Shown piece after piece: positions 1 to 9,038 of a stretch of DNA of 64,000 nucleotides. The DNA is from Microbacterium ginsengiterrae (GTDB taxonomy: Bacteria; Actinomycetota; Actinomycetes; Actinomycetales; Microbacteriaceae). The position numbers and the translations under genes are program-made. The stretch is from NCBI RefSeq assembly GCF_014205075.1, contig NZ_JACHMU010000001.1, positions 992,001 to 1,056,000 on the forward strand, read 5' to 3'. The notes under the pieces were generated by a model. It saw only the letters and a list, made by a program, of their open reading frames with translations. It was not told where the DNA came from and did no database searches. Each line of letters opens with the position of its first letter. Position 1 is the first letter of the stretch.

Positions 1-275
1 CCACGCGCGCGCTCCCCAGCGGAATCGGCGATGTCGGAGCGCTCCCCGGCGGAGCGAAGGTGCTGCCGAACGAGGCGCGCTCGGAGCGCTTCATCGGCGC
101 CGCCCCGCCGGCGGGGACCGGCGTGCACCGGTACTTCTTCGTCGTCGACGCCCTCGACGTGGAGACCCTGGATCTCGCGCCGGACTCGACACCGGCCGTG
201 CTCGGCTTCAACCGTCATTTCCATTGCCTCGCCCGCGGTGTGCTCATGGGAACGGCCGATCCCGCCGAGCGCTGA
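1..275 (+). CDS. YbhB/YbcL (PEBP) family protein, 3' part only
   Basis: The frame is open from the window edge (codon phase from base 3) to a TGA at 273-275, so about 90 C-terminal residues of a gene starting upstream are visible. They carry the family pattern VHRYFFVVDAL (the conserved HRY.F..YAL strand) followed by an LDL stretch and a C-terminal helix ending in LMGTADPAER. Bacterial PEBP/Raf-kinase-inhibitor-like proteins are usually 150-180 residues and cytoplasmic; their ligand is unknown. The stop lies 28 bases before exodeoxyribonuclease III, which has its own promoter signal. Family assignment is fairly sure; function is not. Confidence 0.75.
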   Translation, partial: TRALPSGIGDVGALPGGAKVLPNEARSERFIGAAPPAGTGVHRYFFVVDALDVETLDLAPDSTPAVLGFNRHFHCLARGVLMGTADPAER

Positions 276-303
276 CGTCCGCACTCGCCCGTAGGCTGGG
301 AGC

Positions 304-1149
304 ATGCGTCTGGCCACCTGGAACATCAACTCGATTCGCACCCGCGTCTCGCGCGCCGTCGACTTCGCCGTCCGCGAGGACATCGATGTGCTCGCGCTGC
401 AGGAGATCAAGTGCAAGCCCGAGCAGTTCCCGTACGCGCCCTTCGAAGAGGCCGGCTATCACGTCGAGGCCCACGGGCTGAATCAGTGGAACGGCGTCGC
501 GATCGCCAGCCGTCTGCCGATCACCGACGTGGAGACCTCGTTCGCGGGGATGCCGGGCTTCGCGAAGGGCCATGAGGGCCCGGATGCTCCGCTCGAGGCG
601 CGCGCGATCGGCGCGATGATCGACGGAGTCAAGGTCTGGAGTCTCTACGTCCCCAACGGCCGCTCGCTCGACGACCCGCACTACCGCTACAAGCTCCACT
701 GGCTCGACGAGTTGCGCCAGGCGACCGCGGCGGAGCTCGCTGCGAACCCCGAGCTTCCGCTGGCGCTGGTCGGCGACTTCAACATCATCCCCTTCCCCGA
801 GGACAACGGCGACCCGGCCATCGTCGAGGGCGTCTCGACGCACGTGTCACCGGAGGAGCGCGCGGCGTTCTTCGCCCTGGAGTCCGCCGGCGTCACCGAC
901 GTCGTGCGGCCCCTCATCCCCGAGGGCTTCACCTACTGGGACTACCAGCGGCTGAAGTTCCCGCGCAACGAGGGGATCCGCATCGACTTCGTCCTCGGCT
1001 CCCGCGCGCTCGCCGATGCGGTCACCGGCGCCTCGATCCACCGCAACGAACGCAAGGGCGAGCAGCCCAGCGATCACGTGCCCGTGGTCGTCGACCTCGA
1101 CTTCGCCGGCACGGACGACGATGACGACATGCCGATGATCTTCGCCTGA
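304..1149 (+). CDS. xthA: Exodeoxyribonuclease III
   Basis: A 281-residue AP endonuclease / 3'-5' exonuclease of the EEP fold, which cleaves the backbone at abasic sites and removes blocked 3' ends in base-excision repair. Visible catalytic landmarks in order are WNINS (Asn7), LQEIK (Glu34), SLYVPNG, the GDFNI metal/catalytic Asp-x-Asn, IDFVLGS and the terminal SDHVPVV His. Length matches the family. The ATG at 304 is preceded at exactly six bases by TAGGCT (292-297), so the message is probably leaderless. The C-terminus adds a short acidic tail (DDDDD). The gene stands alone before a two-component operon. Confidence 0.95.
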   Translation: MRLATWNINSIRTRVSRAVDFAVREDIDVLALQEIKCKPEQFPYAPFEEAGYHVEAHGLNQWNGVAIASRLPITDVETSFAGMPGFAKGHEGPDAPLEARAIGAMIDGVKVWSLYVPNGRSLDDPHYRYKLHWLDELRQATAAELAANPELPLALVGDFNIIPFPEDNGDPAIVEGVSTHVSPEERAAFFALESAGVTDVVRPLIPEGFTYWDYQRLKFPRNEGIRIDFVLGSRALADAVTGASIHRNERKGEQPSDHVPVVVDLDFAGTDDDDDMPMIFA

Positions 1150-1215
1150 CCGGATCGGCTGGAATCCCCCGCAGGACGGATGCCGTCGGCGGCCGTCCAC
1201 CCGTAGCGTGGAGGA

Positions 1216-2475
1216 ATGGCCGCACCCTCTCGCGCACTGACGCCTCGCCAGCGCCAGGCTGATGCCCTGCTCGCGCTCGTCGTCTTCGTCAGCGGCGTCA
1301 TCAGCGCGGCGCTGTCGGCGATCTCCGAGCTCTATGGCGACGAGCAGGCACCGCTCTGGCAGGCACTCGTCTACATCGCGGTCATCGCGGCACCGCTGGC
1401 GTTCCGGCGGGTCTGGCCGGCATCCGTGGCCGTCATCGTGTGCGTGGCGTACTTCCTTGCCGTCACGATGCGCCTGCCGGAACTCTATGCGGGCAACATC
1501 GCCATGTTCATCGCGCTCTATTCCGTCGGTGCGTGGATGAGCAATCGTCGCGCCGCGATGATCGTGCGCGTCGCGATCATCACGGGGATGTTCATCTGGC
1601 TGCTGGTGTCGGTGTACCGCGACGCGATCGAGACGGCGAGAGACGAGGAGATCATCGCCGGGGCGCTGTCGCCCTACCTCGCCTACATGGTCTTGAATCT
1701 GATGATCAACGTGCTGTATTTCGCCGGCGCCTATTTCTTCGGCGAGCACGCATGGCGCTCCGCGATGCAGCGGCAGGCGCTCGAGCAGCGGACGGCCGAC
1801 CTCGAGCGCGAACGCGAGGTGACAGCGGCCCAGGCCGTCGCGCTCGACCGTGTGCGCATCGCCCGCGAGCTGCACGACGTCGTGGCGCACCACGTCTCCG
1901 TCATGGGCGTCCAGGCCGGCGCCGCACGGATGATCGTCGACCAAGACCCTGCGGCATCGAAAGAGATCCTCGGCGGCGTCGAGCAGTCGGCCCGCGAGGC
2001 CATCGACGAACTGCATCACCTGCTCGAGACGCTGCGCTCCTCGGACACCGAGGCGGAGGACGCGTCCACCCTCGGGCTGTCCGACATTCCCGCTCTCGTC
2101 GAGGCGTCGAGTGCAGCGGGGCTCGCCACCCGGTTCACGGTGGTCGGCGAGGAACGCGATGTGCCGTCGGTCGTGCAGGTCAATCTCTATCGGATCGCCC
2201 AGGAGGCGCTGACGAACGCGCGCCGCCACGCCGGCCCGGCCGCCACGGCGGACGTCCGCCTGCGGTACACGGACGGTGCGATCGAGCTCGACGTCGTCAA
2301 CACAGGGCGACATGCTCTCTCGCCGCGCCCGGGGATGGGCCAGCTCGGCATGCGCGAACGCGCCATCGCCTCGGGCGGCACGCTCGAGTCCGGCCCGCGG
2401 GAACAGGGCGGCTGGCGGGTGCGCGCACGGGTGCCGCTGCATGCTCCCGCGCTGATCGGCGGAGCCGGGGCATGA
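1216..2475 (+). CDS. NarL/DesK-type sensor histidine kinase
   Basis: A 419-residue membrane kinase. The N-terminal 175 residues form about five hydrophobic segments with short loops, so the stimulus is probably sensed in or at the membrane. A coiled stretch leads to a HisKA_3 dimerisation box, RIARELHDVVAHHVS, with the phosphorylatable His220, followed by an HATPase_c domain (N box EALTNARRHAG, then GMGQLGMRERA). It overlaps the response-regulator start by ATGA, so the two are translationally coupled. TAGCGT lies six bases before the ATG and GGAGGA fills the gap, so the start has both leaderless and Shine-Dalgarno character. The signal is unknown; LiaS/DesK-like envelope sensing is one possibility. 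Confidence 0.92.
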   Translation: MAAPSRALTPRQRQADALLALVVFVSGVISAALSAISELYGDEQAPLWQALVYIAVIAAPLAFRRVWPASVAVIVCVAYFLAVTMRLPELYAGNIAMFIALYSVGAWMSNRRAAMIVRVAIITGMFIWLLVSVYRDAIETARDEEIIAGALSPYLAYMVLNLMINVLYFAGAYFFGEHAWRSAMQRQALEQRTADLEREREVTAAQAVALDRVRIARELHDVVAHHVSVMGVQAGAARMIVDQDPAASKEILGGVEQSAREAIDELHHLLETLRSSDTEAEDASTLGLSDIPALVEASSAAGLATRFTVVGEERDVPSVVQVNLYRIAQEALTNARRHAGPAATADVRLRYTDGAIELDVVNTGRHALSPRPGMGQLGMRERAIASGGTLESGPREQGGWRVRARVPLHAPALIGGAGA

Positions 2476-3143
2476 GCGATCCCATCCGCGTCATGCTCGT
2501 CGACGACCACGCCCTGCTGCGCGCAGGATTCCGCACGATCCTCGACGCGCAGCCCGACATCCGGGTCGTCGGCGAGGCTGCGACCGGGGCCGAGGCTGTG
2601 GCGCAGGCGACAGCCTTGCAACCGGACGTCATCAGCATGGATGTGCAGATGCCGGACATGGACGGCATCGAGGCCACCCGCCGCATCGTCGCCGATCCGG
2701 CGGTGCATGCGGCCATCGCGATCGTCACGACCTTCGACCAGGACGACTACCTGTTCAGCGCGCTGGATGCCGGCGCCAGTGGCTTCCTGCTCAAGAACAG
2801 CGGACCAGAGGATCTCGTCGCGGCCGTGCGGGTGCTCGCCGTCGGCGACGGGATGCTGGCGCCGGAGGTCACAAGACGCGTGGTGCGCCGCTATGCCGCA
2901 CCCGCCGCGAGCGACACCGCGGCGAAGCGACCGACGCCGTCGGAGCCGGCGGAGCCGCTGACGGAGCGCGAATCCGAGGTGCTCGCACTCATGGCGGAGG
3001 CGATGAGCAACGCCGAGATCGCCGCCCGGCTGTTCATCGGCAAGGCGACCGTGAAGACGCACGTGTCCCGCATCCTGCAGAAACTCGGCGCCCGCGACCG
3101 CGTGCAGGCGATCGTCCTGGCGCTGCGCGGCGGCCTCGTCTAG
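2472..3143 (+). CDS. NarL/LuxR-family response regulator
   Basis: A 223-residue DNA-binding response regulator, partner of the kinase just upstream. The receiver domain shows the acidic pair Asp11-Asp12, the phospho-acceptor Asp57 in SMDVQMPDMDG and the conserved Lys in FLLKNSGP. A short Ala/Pro/Thr linker leads to a LuxR helix-turn-helix (LTERESEVLALMAEAMSNAE, then ATVKTHVSRILQKL). The start overlaps the kinase stop as ATGA. Nothing in the window proves its target; the ABC exporter at 4.0-6.0 kb is a neighbour but is separated by a gene on the other strand. Confidence 0.93.
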   Translation: MSDPIRVMLVDDHALLRAGFRTILDAQPDIRVVGEAATGAEAVAQATALQPDVISMDVQMPDMDGIEATRRIVADPAVHAAIAIVTTFDQDDYLFSALDAGASGFLLKNSGPEDLVAAVRVLAVGDGMLAPEVTRRVVRRYAAPAASDTAAKRPTPSEPAEPLTERESEVLALMAEAMSNAEIAARLFIGKATVKTHVSRILQKLGARDRVQAIVLALRGGLV

Positions 3144-3162
3144 ACGCCGCTCAGGAACGACG

Positions 3163-3194
3163 AAGGGGAAGAAGAGCGCCTGCTCTCCTCCCCC
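3163..3194. terminator. Probable bidirectional terminator
   Basis: An imperfect inverted repeat between convergent genes pairs GGGGAAGAAGAGC with GCTCTCCTCCCC around a short GCCT loop. It lies 20 bases after the response-regulator stop and 19 bases before the stop of the opposite-strand FMN reductase. There is no T-tract, as is common in this group. Confidence 0.5.
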
Positions 3195-3212
3195 TCGCGG
3201 GTAGTTCGACGC

Positions 3213-3785
3213 TTACGCGTTGACGAGCTCCGACGCGTGCTGCGTGCGGGAGATGAGGCTGTTGAAGGCCTCGAGGTATCCGGCGAGGAAGCCGGCCGTC
3301 GAGTCGTCGGTCACCTGTCCTTCGTCGGTGAACAGACCGGGGCGGTCCTGGATGAAGCCCTCCGGCTGACCCATGGTGATGGCGTTGAAGTGTCCGAGGA
3401 TCGCACGCAGGTGCTGCTGCGCGGCAGCCGTGGCGACACCGGAGCCGGAGGCGCCGATGACGGCGACGGGCTTGTTGAAGAACGACATCTCGCCATAGGG
3501 GCGCGTCGACCAGTCCAGGGCGTTCTTCAGCACGCCGGGGATGGAACGGCTGTACTCGGGGGTGATGATGATCACGCCGTCAGCATCGCTGATGGCCTGC
3601 TTGAAATCGATCGCGACCTGCGGGAAGTCGCCGTCGTAGTCCGCGGAATAGAAGGGGAGGTCCTTGATCGGGATCTCGACGAGCTCGGTGCCCTCGGGGG
3701 CGAGGTTCTCCAGCACGCGCGAAAGGCGGCGGTTGATGGAGGTGCTCGAGATGCTGCCGACGATGTAGCCAATGGTGCGGGTCAC
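3213..3785 (-). CDS. NAD(P)H-dependent FMN reductase (flavodoxin-like)
   Basis: A 190-residue member of the NADPH-dependent FMN reductase / quinone reductase family (PF03358), cytoplasmic. The N-terminal VGSISSTSINRRL is the phosphate-binding loop; PEYSRSIPGVLKNALDW and ASGSGVATAAAQQHLR are the other flavin-contact segments typical of the family. I chose the GTG at 3785 because AGAAGGA sits about ten bases upstream and the protein then begins TRTIGYIVGS like its relatives; the longer in-frame ORF (from 3842) has no similar support. It probably reduces quinones, azo compounds or free flavin. Convergent with the two-component operon. Confidence 0.88.
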   Translation of the reverse strand: MTRTIGYIVGSISSTSINRRLSRVLENLAPEGTELVEIPIKDLPFYSADYDGDFPQVAIDFKQAISDADGVIIITPEYSRSIPGVLKNALDWSTRPYGEMSFFNKPVAVIGASGSGVATAAAQQHLRAILGHFNAITMGQPEGFIQDRPGLFTDEGQVTDDSTAGFLAGYLEAFNSLISRTQHASELVNA

Positions 3786-3856
3786 TGGAAAAATCCTTCT
3801 GATCGGGCTCCGAGGAGCCGGGTGCGTTCGTGCTGGGTACAACGACCCATCGGCAA

Positions 3857-3870
3857 ATTATATTCCAGTG
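3857..3870 (-). promoter_or_regulatory. -10 box and operator-like arm upstream of the FMN reductase
   Basis: On the minus strand a perfect TATAAT lies at 3857-3862, about 72 bases before the GTG. It is directly preceded by CACTGGAA (3863-3870 read on the minus strand); the reverse complement of that octamer overlaps the start codon at 3783-3790. No convincing -35 was found. Confidence 0.45.
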
Positions 3871-3972
3871 AATGTAAGAGATGCCTGGGCGCCCCTCTCC
3901 TCCTCGAGGCGGAGAGGGAAGATCCCCCCTGGGGCGGATGCCGCGGGGGCGGCCCTTCCCTAGCGTGGAACC

Positions 3973-4004
3973 ATGCGGCGCACACAGCGAAGGAGCCCCT
4001 CCAC

Positions 4005-4008
<4 letters not shown>
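3973..4008 (+). CDS. Leaderless 11-residue leader ORF coupled to the ABC ATPase
   Basis: ATG at 3973 lies exactly six bases after TAGCGT (3961-3966) and opens an 11-codon frame, MRRTQRRSPST, whose TGA (4006-4008) overlaps the GTG start of the ABC ATPase (GTGA). The peptide is rich in Arg, Ser and Thr and its AGGAG codons double as the Shine-Dalgarno sequence for the next gene. The same arrangement recurs at 6070 and 25605. It is inferred to be translated from a leaderless message and to feed ribosomes to the main gene; there is no direct proof. Confidence 0.5.
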
Positions 4009-4897
<889 letters not shown>

Positions 4898-4901
<4 letters not shown>

Positions 4902-5995
4902 ACACCACGGCACCCGCAGCCGTCTCGACCGCTCAGGGCACCTGGCTCGTCGCGGAGCGCGAACTCAGCACCAAGCTCCGCAGCAAGGCGTATCTCGTCT
5001 CGACCGCGATCCTGCTGCTCATCGCACTGGGCGGGGTGATCTGGGCCGGAATCGCCTCCGCCAACCCCAGCGCGACGCCCGTCGCCGCCACCAGTTCCGC
5101 GGCCTCGACCCTCTCCGAGCTGGGCGGGTACGAGATCACAGAGGTCGACAGCCCGGATGCGGCGCGGGATCTCGTCGCGGCGGGCGAGGTCGACGCCGCA
5201 GTGATCGATGACCCCTCCTCCCCCGGTGGACTCGCGATCATCGCCGACCGGGAGGCCCCACAGTCCCTGCTGATGGTCCTGTCCGTGACCCCAGAGGTCG
5301 AACTGCTGGATCCCGACCCGGCGGCGGGGCCGCTGCGGTACCTCCTGGGCATCGCGTTCGGACTCGTGTTCATGATGGCCGCGATGATGTTCGGGATGCC
5401 GGTCGCGACGAGCGTCGTCGAGGAGAAGCAGACCCGCGTCGTGGAGATCCTGCTCTCGACGATCCCCGCACGCGTCCTGCTCGCGGGAAAGGTCGTCGGC
5501 AACACGATCCTCGCGATGTCGCAGATCCTGCTCCTCGCTGCCGTCGGCACCATCGGCCTGACCGTCACCGGGCAGACGACGGTGCTCGCCGGCATCGGCG
5601 GCCCCGTGCTCTGGTTCGCGGTGTTCTTCTTCTTCGGCTTCATCCTCCTTGCGGCGATGTTCGCGGCCGCCGGGTCCATGGTGTCGCGCCAGGAGGATGC
5701 CGGGACGACGTTGACCCCGGTGATGTATCTGACGATGATCCCGTACTTCCTCGTGATCTTCTTCGGCGACAACCCGGTCGTGATGACCGTGCTCTCGTAC
5801 GTGCCGTTCTCCGCTCCGGTCGGGATGCCGATCCGGCTGTTCTTCAACGAGGCGGAGTGGTGGGAACCGCTGGCCTCGCTCGCGATCATGCTCGTGACCT
5901 GCGCACTGGTGATCACCCTCGGCGCGAAGATCTACGAGAACTCCCTGCTGAAGATGGGGGCGCGCGTGAAGTTCCGCGAGGCGCTACGGGGCTGA
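4898..5995 (+). CDS. ABC-2 type transporter permease (NatB-like)
   Basis: A 365-residue permease of the ABC2_membrane_3 type. One N-terminal membrane segment (about residues 30-53) is followed by an extracellular domain of roughly 110 residues and then five or six membrane segments from about residue 145. The cytoplasmic coupling motif VVEEKQTRVVEILLSTIPA is typical of NatB/YhaP. It is translationally coupled to the ATPase (ATGA). It ends 17 bases before a strong hairpin at 6013-6055, so the unit is a two-gene operon preceded by the short leader ORF. Confidence 0.9.
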
Positions 5996-6012
5996 ACGCA
6001 TCGGAAGGGGAG

Positions 6013-6055
6013 GCAGCCGGCTGGGTGTCCTGTGACGGGACGCCCAGCCGGCTGC
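6013..6055. terminator. Strong stem-loop terminator after the ABC operon
   Basis: An 18-bp stem (6013-6030 with 6038-6055; one G-T pair) closes a 7-base loop. It starts 17 bases after the permease stop and lies immediately before the nitroreductase promoter box TAGCGT. No U-tract follows. Confidence 0.8.
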
Positions 6056-6069
6056 ATTAGCGTGGATCG

Positions 6070-6120
6070 GTGTGGACGACGGGGTCCGGACCATGTCCGC
6101 ACTCCCGAAAGGCACCATGA
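6070..6120 (+). CDS. Leaderless 16-residue leader ORF coupled to the nitroreductase
   Basis: GTG at 6070 lies exactly six bases after TAGCGT (6058-6063). The frame of 16 codons ends in a TGA at 6118-6120 that overlaps the nitroreductase ATG at 6117 (ATGA). It runs out of frame with the nitroreductase. Same architecture as the leader ORFs at 3973 and 25605. A rival reading is an in-frame GTG at 6072 giving an N-terminally extended nitroreductase. Confidence 0.45.
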   Translation: MWTTGSGPCPHSRKAP

Positions 6121-6704
6121 GCACGCCCACCCTCGACCGCACCGCCGAGACCTCGGTCCCCCTCCTCGACGTCCTCGCCACCCGCTGGAGCCCGCGCGCC
6201 TTCGACGCGACCGCGCCGATCGATGAGGCCAAGCTCATGGCCGCCCTCGAGGCCGCGCGCTGGTCACCGTCGGCCCGCAACACCCAGCCGTGGCGCTTCA
6301 TCGTCGCCCGGCGCGGCACGGACCTGCACGCCGCCGTCGACAGCGCACTGATGGGCTTCAACCGCGAGTGGGCAGGACAGGCCCAGGTCCTCATTGCGGC
6401 CTTCGCCGAGGAGGCCGACGCCGAGGGGGCTCCCCACCCGTGGGCGCAGTACGACCTCGGTCAGGCCGTCGCGCACCTCTCCGTGCAGGCCCACGCCGAC
6501 GGGCTCTTCGTGCACCAGATGGGCGGCATCGATCGCGCTGCCCTCGAGGCGCTCCCCGGCGTCTCGGAGAACCTCCGCGCCGTCACGGTCATCGCTCTCG
6601 GCGCGCTCGGCGACACGGCCGCCCTGTCGGAGCCGCTCCAGCAGCGTGAGGCCGCGCCCCGGGCACGTCGTCCGCTCGCCGACAGCATCATCGCGGAGGC
6701 CTGA
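6117..6704 (+). CDS. Nitroreductase family protein
   Basis: A 195-residue FMN-dependent nitroreductase-like oxidoreductase. The N-terminal TRWSPRAFD, then EAARWSPSARNTQPWRFIV, are the classic FMN-phosphate and substrate-binding segments; HLSVQAHADGLFVHQMGG and a GALGD turn follow. I start at ATG 6117 (GAAAGG upstream, homologue-like N-terminus); ATG 6093 and GTG 6072 are possible longer starts. Such enzymes reduce nitro compounds, quinones or flavins with NAD(P)H, and the physiological substrate is unknown. It is convergent with the TetR regulator of the phenylacetate genes, with only 22 bases between stops. Confidence 0.88.
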   Translation: MSTPTLDRTAETSVPLLDVLATRWSPRAFDATAPIDEAKLMAALEAARWSPSARNTQPWRFIVARRGTDLHAAVDSALMGFNREWAGQAQVLIAAFAEEADAEGAPHPWAQYDLGQAVAHLSVQAHADGLFVHQMGGIDRAALEALPGVSENLRAVTVIALGALGDTAALSEPLQQREAAPRARRPLADSIIAEA

Positions 6705-6726
6705 GGCGCACGCTGCCCGATGGCGC

Positions 6727-7332
6727 TCAGGATGTCGCGAGCCCGTCCAGAGCGACAGTGAGCACGTCACGGGCGAGGTCCTTCGCCTGCTCGGCCCCGG
6801 TGGGCCGGTACCACTCGACGATCGAGTTCACCATGCCGAACAACAGGCGAGTGGCGACCGACGGGTCGACATCAGAGCGCACGGTTCCTTCTGCCTGAGC
6901 GACGCGGAGCAGAGCCGTCACACGACGGTCGAACTCCCGTCGCCGCTCGAGCGCCGCGCGCTCTATGTCGCTGTTGCCGCGAACGCGGAGGAGGAGCGTG
7001 ACGTACGCCAGTCGATCCGCGAGCACGAGCACGGCACCGAGGAGCATGTGCTCCAGTCGCTCCCGCGCTGATCCGTCGCGCGCCTCCGCCTCCGCGAGGA
7101 CGGCTTCGAGACCACCGAGCGCCTCATCGAGGGCGACCTGCAACAGCTCCTCCTTGGAGGCGAAGTGGTGGTACAGCGCCGATTTCGACAGACCCAGCCG
7201 CGCGGCGAGCGCCGACACCGATGTCGCGTCGTATCCCTGCGCGATGAACATCTCCACGGCGATCTCGAGGATCCGCTCGCGGTCGTAGCCGGGGCGGCCA
7301 CGGCGTGCGGGCGTCTGCGAGGGGTCTGACAC
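6727..7332 (-). CDS. paaR: TetR-family repressor of the phenylacetate genes (PaaR type)
   Basis: A 201-residue TetR regulator with an N-terminal helix-turn-helix, TSVSALAARLGLSKSALYHH, followed by FASKEELLQ, and an all-helical ligand domain. The start is taken at GTG 7332 (VSDPSQTPARRGRPGYD), because the preceding 16 residues of the longer frame are low-complexity Arg/Ala. It diverges from paaF, and an identical 20-bp operator stands before paaF and before paaA. In other bacteria PaaR-type TetR repressors respond to phenylacetyl-CoA; applying that here is inference from position. Confidence 0.85.
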   Translation of the reverse strand: MSDPSQTPARRGRPGYDRERILEIAVEMFIAQGYDATSVSALAARLGLSKSALYHHFASKEELLQVALDEALGGLEAVLAEAEARDGSARERLEHMLLGAVLVLADRLAYVTLLLRVRGNSDIERAALERRREFDRRVTALLRVAQAEGTVRSDVDPSVATRLLFGMVNSIVEWYRPTGAEQAKDLARDVLTVALDGLATS

Positions 7333-7406
7333 GCGCTCCAGTCTGGCACGGGCACCGGCGCCGCACCGTCGGGAACGCACCGTGGCCGACGCGTGCCGTA
7401 CCCTAT

Positions 7407-7426
7407 TACTGAACGAACGGTCAGCA
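7407..7426. promoter_or_regulatory. TetR operator upstream of paaF
   Basis: The 20-base site fits the palindrome TACTGANCGNNCGNTCAGTA except for one base at the right end (C for T), and differs from the paaA copy at only that position. It lies 29 bases before the paaF ATG and in the divergent paaR-paaF interval, so it can repress both directions. Confidence 0.8.
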
Positions 7427-7455
7427 ATTCCCGGACATCGAGGTCAGGAGCGCAG

Positions 7456-8199
7456 ATGGATGAGCCGTCCCTGCTCGTCGAGCACCACCACGATCGCGTG
7501 GTCGGCGCGCTGAACCGCCCTGGCAGACGCAACGCCATCGACCGCGATCTGATCGACCGACTGCACGCGCTGTGCGAGGAGCTCGAGAACGAGCCGCGCA
7601 CGCTCATCCTCACCGGCACCGGTGGCGACTTCGCCGCCGGGGCCGACATCGCCCAGCTGCGGGCCCGTCGCGCGGCCGATGCACTCCGCGGGATCAACGC
7701 CAACGCGTTCATCCGGGTCCGCGAACTCCCGATGCCCGTGATCGCCGCCATGGACGGCTACGCGCTCGGAGGAGGGGCCGAGCTCGCGTACGCCGCCGAC
7801 ATCCGGATCGCCACCCCGCGGCTCCGGATCGGCAACCCCGAGCCGGATCTCGGCATCCTCGCCGCGGCGGGGGCCACCTGGCGGCTACGCGAGATCGTGG
7901 GAGAAGCGCTGGCGAGCGAGATGCTGCTGACGATGCGCATCCTCGATGCGCACGAGGCGCACGCGGCCGGACTCGTCTCGAGCATCCACGACCCGGCCGA
8001 CCTCATGCCCGCAGCCCACGCCATCGTCGGTCGGATCGCCGCCGCCGATCCCCTCGCGATCCGGCACACGAAGACCGCGCTCCGGGCTCCGCGCGACGCG
8101 CATCCGTCGATCGACGCCGATCTCCAGGCCGAACTGTTCGAGAGCCCGGAGAAGATGCGCCGCATGACCGCGTTCCTCGAGCGGAAGGGGCGCCCGTGA
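7456..8199 (+). CDS. paaF: 2,3-dehydroadipyl-CoA hydratase (crotonase family)
   Basis: A 247-residue enoyl-CoA hydratase of the lower phenylacetate pathway. It has the crotonase oxyanion segments GDFAAGADIAQL and MDGYALGGGAELAYAADIRIA, and NPEPDLGILAAAGATWRL; both glutamates expected for hydratase activity (GGGAEL and NPEPDLG) are present, which favours hydratase over isomerase. ATG 7456 is chosen for CAGGAG at 7445-7450; the longer ORF would extend through the operator. It overlaps paaH by GTGA. First gene of the paaFHZ unit. Confidence 0.88.
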   Translation: MDEPSLLVEHHHDRVVGALNRPGRRNAIDRDLIDRLHALCEELENEPRTLILTGTGGDFAAGADIAQLRARRAADALRGINANAFIRVRELPMPVIAAMDGYALGGGAELAYAADIRIATPRLRIGNPEPDLGILAAAGATWRLREIVGEALASEMLLTMRILDAHEAHAAGLVSSIHDPADLMPAAHAIVGRIAAADPLAIRHTKTALRAPRDAHPSIDADLQAELFESPEKMRRMTAFLERKGRP

Positions 8200-9038
8200 A
8201 GGTGGGAGTGCTCGGCGGCGGACGCATGGGGTCCGGCATCGCGCACGCGTTCCTGCTCGCCGGGTGCAAGGTCGTCGTGGTGGAACGCGACGAGGAGTCC
8301 GCCGACGCCGCCAGGCGACGCATCATCGGGATGCTCGCGAAGACCGTGGAGCGCGGAAGCACGGAGGCGACGGTCGACGAGCTGGCGGTCGGCCTGCACA
8401 CCGGCTCCGACGCTGCGGCTTTCGCGGGTTGCGCGCTGATCATCGAGGCGGTCCCCGAGGATCGCGCGCTGAAGACGGACGCCCTGGCCATGATCGAACG
8501 CGCCGCACCGGATGCCGCGCTCGCCTCCAACACCTCGTCCATCTCCATCGACGACCTGGCCGCACGGCTGCAGCGCCCTGAGCGGATGCTCGGACTGCAC
8601 TTCTTCAACCCGGTGCCCGCGTCCGCACTCGTCGAGATCGTCGTCGGGCCGGCCACGGATCCGGACCTCGTCGAGCGCGCGCGGACGTGGGTGCAGATGC
8701 TCGACAAGACCCCGATCGTCGTGCGGGACTCGCCCGGCTTCGCCTCCAGCAGACTCGGAGTCGCCCTCGCACTGGAGGCGATCAGGATGCTCGACTCCGG
8801 AGTCGCATCCGCCGAGGACATCGACCGCGCCATGGAACTCGGGTACCGGCATCCGATGGGCCCGCTGCGCACGACGGACATCGTCGGACTCGATGTCCGT
8901 CTCGGGATCGCCGAAGAGCTCCACGCGACCCTCGGCGAGCGCTTCGCACCACCCGCCCTCCTGCGCAGGCTCGTCGCGGAGGGGAAACTCGGCCGCAAGA
9001 GCGGCGAGGGCTTCTACACATGGGAGACGACAACATGA
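8196..9038 (+). CDS. paaH: 3-hydroxyacyl-CoA dehydrogenase (3-hydroxyadipyl-CoA dehydrogenase)
   Basis: A 280-residue short-form dehydrogenase. The N-terminal Rossmann loop GVLGGGRMGSGIAHAF binds NAD; ASNTSSISI and LHFFNPVPAS hold the conserved Ser/Asn and catalytic His; the C-terminal domain has the expected YRHPMGPLRTTDIVGLD helix and ends GEGFYTW. It oxidises 3-hydroxyadipyl-CoA to 3-oxoadipyl-CoA. Start GTG overlaps the paaF stop and its own stop overlaps paaZ (ATGA), so all three are coupled. Unlike E. coli PaaH it is the single-unit ~280-residue form, not the ~480-residue duplicated form. Confidence 0.9.
   Translation: MKVGVLGGGRMGSGIAHAFLLAGCKVVVVERDEESADAARRRIIGMLAKTVERGSTEATVDELAVGLHTGSDAAAFAGCALIIEAVPEDRALKTDALAMIERAAPDAALASNTSSISIDDLAARLQRPERMLGLHFFNPVPASALVEIVVGPATDPDLVERARTWVQMLDKTPIVVRDSPGFASSRLGVALALEAIRMLDSGVASAEDIDRAMELGYRHPMGPLRTTDIVGLDVRLGIAEELHATLGERFAPPALLRRLVAEGKLGRKSGEGFYTWETTT

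Noticed and set aside
847..2442. 531-codon open frame on the minus strand
   Set aside because: It is the antisense shadow of the kinase and xthA genes. The translation is rich in Arg, Asp and His with no domain pattern, as expected for high-GC shadow frames.
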